NCBI RefSeq assembly: GCF_038002965.1
Contig: NZ_JBBOOE010000001.1
Location: 3,825,001-3,889,000, forward strand
Direction: 5' to 3'
From: Robertmurraya sp. FSL R5-0851
GTDB lineage: Bacteria > Bacillota > Bacilli > Bacillales > Cytobacillaceae
Length of the DNA: 64,000 nt
The notes beneath the pieces were generated by a model. The model was given only the letters and a program-made list of their open reading frames with translations. It made no database searches and was not told where the DNA came from. Both the position numbers and the translations under genes were made by a program. Of this stretch, positions 1-7,701 are shown in pieces. Within the stretch, counting starts at the first letter, position 1; every line of letters starts with the position of its first letter.

Positions 1-1345
1 CCTTAATACTTCCATTAAATAAATAGGGATCTTGAGGGACATAGCTTATTGCTTTTCTTAATGGTAAAAGATCACCTTTATCAATTTTTTTACCATTGAT
101 ATGTACCTCTCCATTATCTGGTTGATTAAGTCCCATAAGTAAGTCTATAAGAGTACTCTTTCCAGCTCCAGAAGGTCCTACTATAGCTGTCGTTTGGTTC
201 ACTGTAAATTCAACATTTATGTCCGATAAAGCAAAACTTTTTCCATTATCATAGCTAAAAGAAACATTTTTTAAAGAAATACATCCATCTACACTTATCG
301 GATTAATTTTCTTATAAATCTCATTGTCTAATTCTTTAGCATTCTTGCATTCGGATTGTAAATCTCCCAAAGCATAGAAAGATGGAAGCAGTGTCCAAAT
401 TTGTTCAAGGCTAGCTTGAATGGCAGATAACCTAGGCCATAACCTTGAAAATATTAGCAAAATAACCATTAATTCAGTTGGTTGAGAATGAAAGAAACGG
501 ATAGAAAAATATACAAAAATAGATAAAAGAATTGCTGATACAATCTTATATATTAATTGTGAAGTTGATCGAACCTTCACAAGTCCTATCATATTTTCTT
601 CCATTTCGTGATTTAAGTCTTTAAACCACTTTATGTGAATTCCTTCCAATGTATTGCTTTTTATATCCTTTATCCCACTAAAATGATCTGTCATCCCACC
701 TAAAAACTTTTTTGAGAGTTGAACAGTATTTTTTCCTAAGTCATTTGACTTTTTTACTAATCCTCTAGAACTTAACACTAATAAAAAACCAAAAAACAGG
801 ACAAATAGAGTCATACTAAAAGATAGGTATAAAGATAAACCAATTTGTATACAAGTGAAAACTAGAGAAGTAACAAACTGCAAGAACAATTGAACTCCAC
901 CAGTAACCCTACCAATCTCAGTTGTCATTATATTAATAATATCGGATCTTCTTTTCTTTATAAAAAAACTCCATTTTGCTTGAAGTAACAACTGATATGT
1001 TTCTTCTCTGACATGTCTGCTGAATCCTTGTTGTATTTTAGTGTTTAGAATTTGCTGATTTCTTTGGAATACTCCCTGACTTAGCATTAAAACTAAGTAA
1101 ATCGTCAAAATAATTAATAGTCCAGCTTCAACTGAGAATGTATTAAAAAACGAATATATAAAGCTAAGTTTTGTATCTCCTGTCATATTAATGTTAAGAA
1201 TACCACTAAAATTAATCAGAGGAATTAATAATAGTAATCCCACACCTTCAATTAAAGAAAGAAAAATCATTGCAACTAAATTTAAATAAAGGATCAACCC
1301 CGAGTATTGATGTAATTTCTTTAAATAATAGATTAAGAACTTCAT
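1..1345 (-). CDS. ABC transporter, permease plus ATPase (lasso peptide exporter D), 3' end outside window
   Basis: About 448 codons of a half-size ABC exporter are visible; the gene runs off the left edge. The start is ATG at 1345 behind GGAGG (6 nt spacing). The N-terminal two thirds are hydrophobic membrane helices (an exporter-type transmembrane domain); the nucleotide-binding domain follows, with a Walker A read as GPSGAGKST near 150-180 and a Q-loop read as VPQDPYLFNGSIK close to the edge. The signature motif, Walker B and H-loop would lie outside. It is the last visible gene of the lasso cluster and begins 13 nt after the nucleotidyltransferase gene. Known role of this class: export of the mature lasso peptide, which also gives self-immunity. 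That role is inferred from context. Confidence 0.9.
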   Translation of the reverse strand, partial: MKFLIYYLKKLHQYSGLILYLNLVAMIFLSLIEGVGLLLLIPLINFSGILNINMTGDTKLSFIYSFFNTFSVEAGLLIILTIYLVLMLSQGVFQRNQQILNTKIQQGFSRHVREETYQLLLQAKWSFFIKKRRSDIINIMTTEIGRVTGGVQLFLQFVTSLVFTCIQIGLSLYLSFSMTLFVLFFGFLLVLSSRGLVKKSNDLGKNTVQLSKKFLGGMTDHFSGIKDIKSNTLEGIHIKWFKDLNHEMEENMIGLVKVRSTSQLIYKIVSAILLSIFVYFSIRFFHSQPTELMVILLIFSRLWPRLSAIQASLEQIWTLLPSFYALGDLQSECKNAKELDNEIYKKINPISVDGCISLKNVSFSYDNGKSFALSDINVEFTVNQTTAIVGPSGAGKSTLIDLLMGLNQPDNGEVHINGKKIDKGDLLPLRKAISYVPQDPYLFNGSIK

Positions 1346-1358
1346 TTAAATCCTCCGT

Positions 1359-2534
1359 TTAGGAAAAAGCATGTTTAGTTGTCTTCCTCCATAACCAAAT
1401 AAAAGGTCTTAGAGGGAAATATAAAAAATGAAAGTATCTAGGCAAAGGTAGTGTTGTAGCATCTTCTGGGTAAGGATATAGCGTACTTAAACCAAAGAGT
1501 ATCTTATGATAATTTGACATTAATGCTACCAGGTGCCGTTTATGATAACATGCAATTTCTTCTGGTAAAGGTTCATTATGAAGATTTACCATTCTTTCTA
1601 AATAAAACACTGCCTCTTGTGCTAGTTTGGTAGATTGTTCATCTAAATAATGTACCCACTCTTTCGAAAGCTTAGTACCTAGTATTTCTCTTGACAATAG
1701 TATCGCTTGCTTTCCGATTGATTCTACATGGTATTTTTTTAAGGTATCCCATATTAATGAACAACTAACATTTTTTTGTATTAACTGATGGATATCAACT
1801 AGCCATCTTAGTCTTGACCATCCATGTCGCGCTCCATGTGTTACTAAAAAATAGAATAAATCGACATGTCCCAGGTAGTGAATAGGCTTACCGGTGTATA
1901 GGCTAGTTTCCTTTCTAGACCAAAGATAATTAAAAGATGGTTCTCTTCCTGGACCTGGGTTTAGCCTCCAGTGAATCTCTATCTTTATATTGTTTATAGG
2001 ATTTATATAGGTAAAGTGATGATGTCTCCATTTCCAATCACTTAGTATACTCTGAATATACTCATCTTTTACATAGCCCTTCTCTGTTAATAACTTATCT
2101 ACTTTACTTAAGTCCTTTAATTCAACTAATAAATCTAAATCACTTGATGTTCTTAATGAAATATCACCATACAACTCTTTTGCTAATATAGGCCCTTTTA
2201 AGAATAAGGACCTGATCCCATTCTCGCTAAATAATGAACTTATATGTGACATTTCTGAGCTATATTGGAGCATAAGAAACGTATTATACTCGAAATATTG
2301 ATTTACTTTGTTAACAATGTTTTTAGGAATACTTGGGATACATAATGAACGAAGTCTAACAGCAAGATTGGGATATAATCGGTGGTGGATAGCTAGTTCT
2401 AAAAAGAGCTCCCAATCCATTTCTGAGGGAACACCATAATCATTAATTTCTTTTTTCTTGTTATCACTTATTATATTAAGTAAAAAAATAAGTTCCTTTG
2501 AAATCCCCGAAAGGTTGAGTTTTTTAACTTCCAT
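1359..2534 (-). CDS. Nucleotidyltransferase family protein (NTP_transf_5) of the lasso cluster
   Basis: A protein of 391 residues. It has the nucleotidyltransferase pattern seen in NTP_transf_5 proteins: a GPILAKELYGD segment followed by RTSSDLDLLVE, whose acidic pair would bind metal. I chose ATG 2534 (behind AGGGGAT) over an in-frame TTG three bases upstream. It overlaps the 3' end of the B2 gene (2524), so translation is probably coupled. Such genes are recurrent in paeninodin-type lasso clusters of Firmicutes, beside the tail kinase; their activity was not settled to my knowledge. It may modify the peptide or its phosphate, but this is inference. The C-terminal part (trailing basic, aromatic segment) shows no second domain I recognise. 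Confidence 0.8.
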   Translation of the reverse strand: MEVKKLNLSGISKELIFLLNIISDNKKKEINDYGVPSEMDWELFLELAIHHRLYPNLAVRLRSLCIPSIPKNIVNKVNQYFEYNTFLMLQYSSEMSHISSLFSENGIRSLFLKGPILAKELYGDISLRTSSDLDLLVELKDLSKVDKLLTEKGYVKDEYIQSILSDWKWRHHHFTYINPINNIKIEIHWRLNPGPGREPSFNYLWSRKETSLYTGKPIHYLGHVDLFYFLVTHGARHGWSRLRWLVDIHQLIQKNVSCSLIWDTLKKYHVESIGKQAILLSREILGTKLSKEWVHYLDEQSTKLAQEAVFYLERMVNLHNEPLPEEIACYHKRHLVALMSNYHKILFGLSTLYPYPEDATTLPLPRYFHFLYFPLRPFIWLWRKTTKHAFS

Positions 2535-2997
2535 CAATATCCCCTACTGCATGATTTATTTTAGAGAATGCCCCAACTACAGTAAAATCGTTCATTTCTT
2601 CCCCACCAGTTACTATGTCACTACCGCTTCTTAACCATGCATGAGCAATGAGTTCCCCGTACTCACTCTTTCCTGTTCCTAAATACAAAGTAGAATAAAT
2701 CTTTCTTCTCTCAAGCATTTTCATCGCTGCTAAGGCACGTACTAAACACATACTTTCCCATAAAGTATGCCGACTCATAATTTCGATAGCTTCAGATACT
2801 TTGGATATGGTTAATTTATTATAATCATTTGATTGAAAACCTGTTTCAGCAACCTCTAGATTTAATATACTGGTTAACTTTCTAAACCTTATTAATTTCA
2901 TACATCTTGCCCAGCCCAACATAATAAGAGCCTCTAACAAAAGCAGTTGTTTTGATAAACTTAGTGAAGAAAATATTTTAATTTTGTTTGAAATCAT
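2524..2997 (-). CDS. Lasso peptide leader protease B2 (transglutaminase-like cysteine protease)
   Basis: 157 residues, the usual length for a free-standing B2 protein. The transglutaminase-like catalytic residues are visible: Cys84 in SMCLVRA, His120 in AHAW, and an acidic residue, probably Asp128. Known role: it cuts the leader from the precursor after B1 delivers it, so that cyclase C can act. It starts 4 nt after B1 ends, and its 3' end overlaps the next gene. The split of the B function into two genes (B1 and B2) is typical of Gram-positive lasso clusters. Confidence 0.92.
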   Translation of the reverse strand: MISNKIKIFSSLSLSKQLLLLEALIMLGWARCMKLIRFRKLTSILNLEVAETGFQSNDYNKLTISKVSEAIEIMSRHTLWESMCLVRALAAMKMLERRKIYSTLYLGTGKSEYGELIAHAWLRSGSDIVTGGEEMNDFTVVGAFSKINHAVGDIDGS

Positions 2998-3000
2998 ATT

Positions 3001-3297
3001 TTACCCTTGCTTTACAGTAACTAAGTTCTCTGCTTGGAGTGAACCAATAAACTCTAGAACATGTTGTTCACATTCATTTTTTGATATGTCAAACTCTTCT
3101 AGAAGATCCGAAACCAATTTATGTAAAGTAATGGAACTTCCTATTTTCTTCCAAATAATCCCACCAATTTCACCCAGATTATAGTATTTACCATTGTCAA
3201 TATTCAGCATAACAACTTCACCATTCATATTACTTACAACATTTCCTGGAACTTGTGAAATAGTACTGTCAATTGTGATATTATTAAGTATTTTCAT
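3001..3297 (-). CDS. Lasso peptide leader-binding protein B1 (PqqD-like RRE)
   Basis: About 98 residues from ATG 3297; an in-frame GTG at 3309 would overlap the kinase gene and is less likely because GTGGGGA lies just before 3297. The sequence has the PqqD/RRE hallmarks: MLNIDNGKYYNLGEIGGIIWK, then a helical C-terminal half. Known role: the RiPP recognition element binds the leader (aromatic-x-x-Pro-x-Leu motif, present in the precursor at 4306-4461) and hands the peptide to B2. It lies directly between the kinase and B2 genes in the operon. Confidence 0.93.
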   Translation of the reverse strand: MKILNNITIDSTISQVPGNVVSNMNGEVVMLNIDNGKYYNLGEIGGIIWKKIGSSITLHKLVSDLLEEFDISKNECEQHVLEFIGSLQAENLVTVKQG

Positions 3298-3298
3298 A

Positions 3299-4213
3299 TT
3301 ATTCCCCACTTTTAATTGTTTTTAAAATAAGCTCTGTTATTTCCCCCACTGTAACTCCTACTATTGGACGCTGTATTTGATATGTAATAATATTTGGAAT
3401 AATTTCAGTAGAAAGAGAAAAATGCCAATCCATTATATTAAGCTTATGAAGGAGGAAATTTCTATAAGTATGGGTAAAAAGTAAATGGAACCTGTTTAGA
3501 CTCGGAATAGATCGAATCTCTACAGCGGTTTGGTCAGCTTTTACTAATTCAAATATTCCACCTAGAGGTAGAGGTTCAGAATAAAAGTGTGAATTTATCG
3601 GTATACAATACTTTTCCTCACGTCCGTATATTGAATCATAGCCACTTCGTTCCATTCCAAATATATTCAAGCTTTCCTGCCATAATTTTTGTTGAGGATA
3701 AGAGGGTACCACCCAAGGCTGCCCATCTTTTAATGTTACAGCTATTAGGTCGTCGCTAACTAATTTATATCCCTGATTAATAAATGATGAAGCCAAAGTG
3801 GATTTTCCTGCTCCTGAATGACCTACAAATGCATAGGCTTTACCATTAATCTCTATTAAACTTCCATGTAGTGGAAGTATCTCTCTTTGTAATAGAATAA
3901 TTCCCATACAAGTACCTAGGATATATAATTTAATAAGTTGCATATCTGATGATTGAAGACACTCGGCATTTATTGTTTTCCCATAATCCATATAGAAAGT
4001 AACTACTTCTGGGACATGGAATATCACAGTATCACCATCGTTAATAAACTCATATTCGGATGAACTAATCGTTAAACTTTGTACTTTTTTTATGTTAATT
4101 TCGAGGTCAAGATTTGTTAATTCTTGTAAGCGAGGTAGCTCTTCCATCTGAATATTACTCTTAATATAAAGCCCGAATGCCCAATAATAGAATTCTTGTT
4201 TAGTAATTAACAT
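3299..4213 (-). CDS. HPr-kinase/phosphorylase-like kinase of the lasso cluster (PadeK-type tail kinase)
   Basis: 304 residues from ATG 4213, which has GGAGTG 8 nt upstream; an in-frame GTG at 4222 is an alternative. A P-loop GHSGAGKST lies at about residues 131-139, followed by YKLVSDDLIAV, as in HPr kinase/phosphorylase homologues. In paeninodin-type systems the equivalent kinase (PadeK) phosphorylates the C-terminal Ser of the precursor. The precursor here also ends in Ser (residue 51), which fits. The gene follows the precursor after a strong hairpin at 4249-4284, and its stop nearly touches the B1 start. Function by family and context; not shown directly. Confidence 0.88.
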   Translation of the reverse strand: MLITKQEFYYWAFGLYIKSNIQMEELPRLQELTNLDLEINIKKVQSLTISSSEYEFINDGDTVIFHVPEVVTFYMDYGKTINAECLQSSDMQLIKLYILGTCMGIILLQREILPLHGSLIEINGKAYAFVGHSGAGKSTLASSFINQGYKLVSDDLIAVTLKDGQPWVVPSYPQQKLWQESLNIFGMERSGYDSIYGREEKYCIPINSHFYSEPLPLGGIFELVKADQTAVEIRSIPSLNRFHLLFTHTYRNFLLHKLNIMDWHFSLSTEIIPNIITYQIQRPIVGVTVGEITELILKTIKSGE

Positions 4214-4248
4214 ACTATTCACTCCATACTAACTAGAACTTAATTTAA

Positions 4249-4284
4249 GCCCTTATACGTATGTATAGTTACATGTATAAGGGC
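4249..4284 (-). terminator. Stem-loop between precursor and kinase genes (attenuator)
   Basis: Inverted repeat GCCCTTATAC / GTATAAGGGC, with more pairing inside the loop, placed 22 nt after the precursor stop codon. The downstream run is AT-rich but not a pure T-tract. RiPP operons often carry such a hairpin so that precursor mRNA exceeds the mRNA for modification enzymes; that role is inferred here. Confidence 0.7.
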
Positions 4285-4305
4285 ACTTAAATCTACTAAT
4301 CTTTT

Positions 4306-4461
4306 TTAGCTAGTAAAACGTTTCCATGTACCTGGATCGTCCTTATCTACTTCTTTCCCTGGAACATAAGCCTCATCTGTATAAGGCCCATAAACAGTTG
4401 AAGCCATTGTCATCTTTACATCTAAAACTTCTAAAACTGGAGCATTCCATGCTTTTTTCAT
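4306..4461 (-). CDS. Lasso peptide precursor A (51 residues)
   Basis: Short gene with an excellent ribosome binding site (GGAGGTGA, ATG 4461), 5 nt after the cyclase stop. The leader begins MKKAWNAPVLEVLDVKMTMA: W5-x-x-P8-x-L10 is the leader motif bound by B1 and T18 is the conserved leader Thr. The remainder, from A20 or S21, contains YGPYTDEAY and an acidic tail and ends in WKRFTS. If cleavage leaves Thr at -2 the core starts at A20 and the first acidic residue is at position 10. If it starts at S21, Asp29 would be residue 9, a standard ring. The C-terminal Ser51 is the likely target of the neighbouring kinase. A core of 31-32 residues is long for a lasso peptide. Confidence 0.88.
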   Translation of the reverse strand: MKKAWNAPVLEVLDVKMTMASTVYGPYTDEAYVPGKEVDKDDPGTWKRFTS

Positions 4462-4466
4462 ACTTG

Positions 4467-6398
4467 TCACCTCCCTTCAGTAAAATTTTTCATAAAACGG
4501 TAAACAACTAGGATTCTCATGATAATCTTGTAATCCATATCTATTGCATCTTCGGGTTTTACATTATCCTTTATTTTGTTGAATCCTCTTTGAATGACAT
4601 CTGAATTTACAAATGATAATAATGTACCATCTTTAGAAAATTCCTGTACTTCCCTTATTAGAGAATCCCAAAAGGGTATCATTCGGTGGACCCAGTCTGC
4701 CCCTTGAACACCACGAACACTTTGATTTAATCGAATACTATCTGGTAAATACCCTTCTGTTGCATTACGTATTAGTGCCCGATCTATCCCGTTTTGCACA
4801 TATTCATCCTCCGGTACCGAAAGGCAAAACTGAATAACACGTGAATCATTGGTTGGGTCCCTCTTCCAAACCGAGTAGGGTAGCGAGAGTTTGCATGCTA
4901 ACGTATTACTTGCATTCCAATGAAAGACATCCTCAAAATGACGTCTTCTATTATGAAAAATATCTTGAGAAGACAACCAGCCTGATTTATCAATTCCATA
5001 GTCCCATAATCTTTCATACACCTTTGTTTTCTTTGCAAATTCCGGATTAATAATAGAAATAATATCTTCCTCATTTGATTTATCGAGAGCAGGAAATGCC
5101 ATTTTAGCTATAGATGGGATGCGACGATATCTACTTCCACCGACTTTTTGACTGAATTGATTCAGTTCCTGAAAAAGTTTAATTAGCCTAAATTTCTTTA
5201 ATAATAATGCGTAATAATCTAAAGCAGTCCCCCATGAAATGGATATATTTCCTCTTCCACCATTTAAAAGAATGCCTACATTCTCCTCACTGGCTTTTTC
5301 ATACATCCCTTTGAGCCAAAATGAATTCTCAAAAAACTTGTAGGGCATCTCCATTACATCTAGGAAACTACTAATTTCTGAATACGAGTCCCTACCACTA
5401 AAATCAAGATAATGTTCCTTTATTCCTCCAACATAATTAACAGTCTTTTTTATTAGCGGCCTTTCATCAGGTAGTAGGTGCCTTGGAGTAAAGTCCTCAA
5501 AATCACTTGGAGGTATATAACTAAATGCATATAAAGGTTTATCCTTACTCAGGAGCTTCCTTCCAAAGGCTACAATCGATCCTGAGTCAAGCCCACCACT
5601 AAGCTGAGCTCCTACATTTAAGTGGGTTCTTAATCTTGAACGAATAGCTTCCTGAAAAACATCACGGAAGGCCTCAATATAATCATCAGTTGATTTGAGT
5701 TTGATAGTATTAAAGTCAAATTTTGTGTATCTTCTTTGTTTTGTCGCGTTATTCTTAATAGTAATACTGTGTGATGGAGGAATTTGATAAATGTTCTGAT
5801 AAACTGTTTGTGAAGCGCTGGCCACATCGACCATCCCTATAATTGCTAGATATTCAGCTAACCATTGTTCGTTAAGTTCCATTTTTACATTTTGCAATCC
5901 CAGAATCGGCTTCATAACCGTACAAAACAAAAACCTCTGCCCATCTTTAAAGTAATAAAGCGTTCGACTACCAGAAAAATCTCGAGCTCCAAATAATTTC
6001 TGCTCTTTCTCATCCCATATCACATAAGCAAAATCTCCAACTAAAAACTTAGGAGACTCCTCACCCCACTTATGATAAGCAAGTAGAATTAGCTGACTAT
6101 CAGTGATCTTTTTCTGATCTTCTCTATCAATCTGCAAAAGCTGAAATAGCTCTTCTCGATTGTCGATGATTGCATCTGCTGTAATAGCCAGACGTCTTTC
6201 ATAGTCATAGAATGGTAGTTGTTCGCCAATGGATTCTGGTGTGATCCATTGAGCATGGCAGCCGAGGAATAGGTTATCTTTATGCCAGGTTTGTATGTCA
6301 TTGGCAGGAAATTTTTCTAGAGCTTTCATCATGCCAGTGCTTTGTTCAATTGAGACGGGTTCCCCGTTAAGGTTTAAGATTCCAGCAATCGCGCTCAT
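4467..6398 (-). CDS. Lasso peptide macrolactam synthetase C (asparagine synthetase B homologue)
   Basis: 643 residues from ATG 6398, which has AGGAGG at good spacing; an in-frame ATG at 6461 lies inside a palindromic operator and is rejected. The N-terminal half resembles the class II glutaminase fold but starts MSAIAGI, without the Cys2 nucleophile, as is usual for lasso cyclases. The synthetase half carries the PP-loop SGGLDS (QLSGGLDSGSIVAF). Known role: it adenylates the core Asp/Glu side chain and closes the isopeptide ring with the N-terminal amine. It is the first gene of the operon; the precursor follows 5 nt after its stop. Confidence 0.95.
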   Translation of the reverse strand: MSAIAGILNLNGEPVSIEQSTGMMKALEKFPANDIQTWHKDNLFLGCHAQWITPESIGEQLPFYDYERRLAITADAIIDNREELFQLLQIDREDQKKITDSQLILLAYHKWGEESPKFLVGDFAYVIWDEKEQKLFGARDFSGSRTLYYFKDGQRFLFCTVMKPILGLQNVKMELNEQWLAEYLAIIGMVDVASASQTVYQNIYQIPPSHSITIKNNATKQRRYTKFDFNTIKLKSTDDYIEAFRDVFQEAIRSRLRTHLNVGAQLSGGLDSGSIVAFGRKLLSKDKPLYAFSYIPPSDFEDFTPRHLLPDERPLIKKTVNYVGGIKEHYLDFSGRDSYSEISSFLDVMEMPYKFFENSFWLKGMYEKASEENVGILLNGGRGNISISWGTALDYYALLLKKFRLIKLFQELNQFSQKVGGSRYRRIPSIAKMAFPALDKSNEEDIISIINPEFAKKTKVYERLWDYGIDKSGWLSSQDIFHNRRRHFEDVFHWNASNTLACKLSLPYSVWKRDPTNDSRVIQFCLSVPEDEYVQNGIDRALIRNATEGYLPDSIRLNQSVRGVQGADWVHRMIPFWDSLIREVQEFSKDGTLLSFVNSDVIQRGFNKIKDNVKPEDAIDMDYKIIMRILVVYRFMKNFTEGR

Positions 6399-6441
6399 AT
6401 TTCCTCCTGATTCCAACCAATCTGTATTTATGTATACCACT

Positions 6442-6461
6442 ATGTTCTCAGTAGAGAACAT
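6442..6461. promoter_or_regulatory. Palindromic operator 1 of the lasso cluster (SinR-type)
   Basis: Perfect 8-bp inverted repeat with a 4-bp spacer: ATGTTCTC AGTA GAGAACAT, 44-63 bp upstream of the cyclase start. It contains GTTCTC-N4-GAGAAC, two inverted copies of the SinR heptamer GTTCTYT (one exact, one with a single mismatch). Confidence 0.7.
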
Positions 6462-6513
6462 TTAATCCAAAAAAAATTTATTAGTTGATTTTTCTTTGAG
6501 TAAGTTCCGATTA

Positions 6514-6529
6514 GTTCTTTATTAAGAAC
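6514..6529. promoter_or_regulatory. Palindromic operator 2 of the lasso cluster (SinR-type)
   Basis: Perfect 6-bp inverted repeat GTTCTT TATT AAGAAC. The + strand heptamer GTTCTTT matches the SinR consensus GTTCTYT exactly. It lies just downstream of the -10 element at 6545-6550, a position suited to repression. Confidence 0.7.
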
Positions 6530-6544
6530 CAGTTTTATAAACTA

Positions 6545-6573
6545 AAAATAACACCTTCCACTCCTTTAGTCAA
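6545..6573 (-). promoter_or_regulatory. Candidate sigma-A promoter of the lasso cluster
   Basis: On the minus strand TTGACT (6573-6568), a 17-bp spacer and TATTTT (6550-6545). Transcription would start near 6538, followed at once by operator 2 (6514-6529) and then operator 1 (6442-6461) in a leader of about 140 nt. Confidence 0.55.
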
Positions 6574-6624
6574 TCTACTTTTTTTATATTTACAAAAAAT
6601 AAATAGACATTCACAAATGAATGC

Positions 6625-7485
6625 CTAAATAATCAACAACGCCGTACCAATTGTAATCAATACCGCCCCTACAATCGTATTTTTCGTAGGCTTTTCTTTT
6701 AAAATAAAAAAGCTTAGCACCATCGTGATTACCACACTGAACTTATCAATCGGAGTAACCACACTGACCTTCCCGAAGGCAAGTGCTGCAAAATAACAAA
6801 GCCAGGAGAAACCTGTTGCTGCTCCAGATAAAATCAAGAATAGGTACGATCGTTTTGAAATCTCTTTTAACTGACCACCCGTCTTTTGAAAGGAGACAAT
6901 TCCCCATGCAAACAAAATGATAACTACGGTTCGGATAAAGGTCGCTACGTTGGAGTCCACATCCTCGATTCCGATCTTTGCTAAAATATTTGTCAAAGAT
7001 GCAAAGATGGCTGAAAGCACCGCCAACCAAATATACGATTGACCTACTCGAACTTTTTTCTTTTCTTTATTTCTGCCAATTAACACAAAGGTCCCAACAG
7101 AGATAATCACTCCTCCTGCCACGACAAAAGTAGTCGCTGGCTCTTGGAGAACAATGAACGAAAGAATAATCGTTAACACGACACTTGCTTTATCAATGGG
7201 AACAACCTTGGATACATCACCAATTTGAATCGCTTTGAAAAAGCAAAGCCAGGATAGTCCTGTTGTTAGCCCGGACAGAACAAGGTAAAACAGTGCTACT
7301 CCGGACACCTCAAACAAAGCGTCTGTTTGCTTGGTGATGACAACCATAACAAATGCCATAATTAGTACGACTACTGTTCGTACAGCTGTGGCCAGGTTGG
7401 AGTTTACGTTTTCGATACCGATTTTGGCTAAGATAGCGGTTAATGCCGCAAATAAGGCAGCTAGTAAGGCTAAAATAATACTCAT
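6625..7485 (-). CDS. EamA-family (drug/metabolite superfamily) transporter
   Basis: 286 residues with about ten hydrophobic helices and a clear internal duplication: the first half begins ALFAALTAILAKIGIENV and the second repeats it as AIFASLTNILAKIGIEDV. This two-repeat EamA structure is typical of DMT-superfamily exporters of small metabolites; the substrate cannot be read from the sequence. The gene stands alone between the lasso cluster and the glycosyltransferase gene. The roughly 215 bp upstream (7486-7701) hold no gene; there is a 12-bp palindrome AATTCATGAATT near 7662 with partly complementary flanks, perhaps the terminator of the upstream gene. Confidence 0.88.
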   Translation of the reverse strand: MSIILALLAALFAALTAILAKIGIENVNSNLATAVRTVVVLIMAFVMVVITKQTDALFEVSGVALFYLVLSGLTTGLSWLCFFKAIQIGDVSKVVPIDKASVVLTIILSFIVLQEPATTFVVAGGVIISVGTFVLIGRNKEKKKVRVGQSYIWLAVLSAIFASLTNILAKIGIEDVDSNVATFIRTVVIILFAWGIVSFQKTGGQLKEISKRSYLFLILSGAATGFSWLCYFAALAFGKVSVVTPIDKFSVVITMVLSFFILKEKPTKNTIVGAVLITIGTALLII

Positions 7486-7701
7486 TTCATCAGCTCATTT
7501 TTGTTTATTTCACCTCTGTTAGAAGTGAAATCCATTTTTATATTTTGTTGAACTAAAGTAATTTTCTCAGTTTTAGGATTACAATTTAAAACTGTTTTCC
7601 GTACAAATCCATTACACATTTGCATTGAGAAAAGTGTATCATTTTGACTAGTTCTTAGTTCAATTCATGAATTAAGAAAAGAGAATTTGCTAATAGGCAC
7701 T

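Noticed and set aside
7640-7690. Possible fourth SinR-type site (GTTCTTA ... GAATTAAGAA)
   Set aside because: The spacing and the second half do not match the 16-bp palindrome; more likely a weak terminator of the glycosyltransferase gene.
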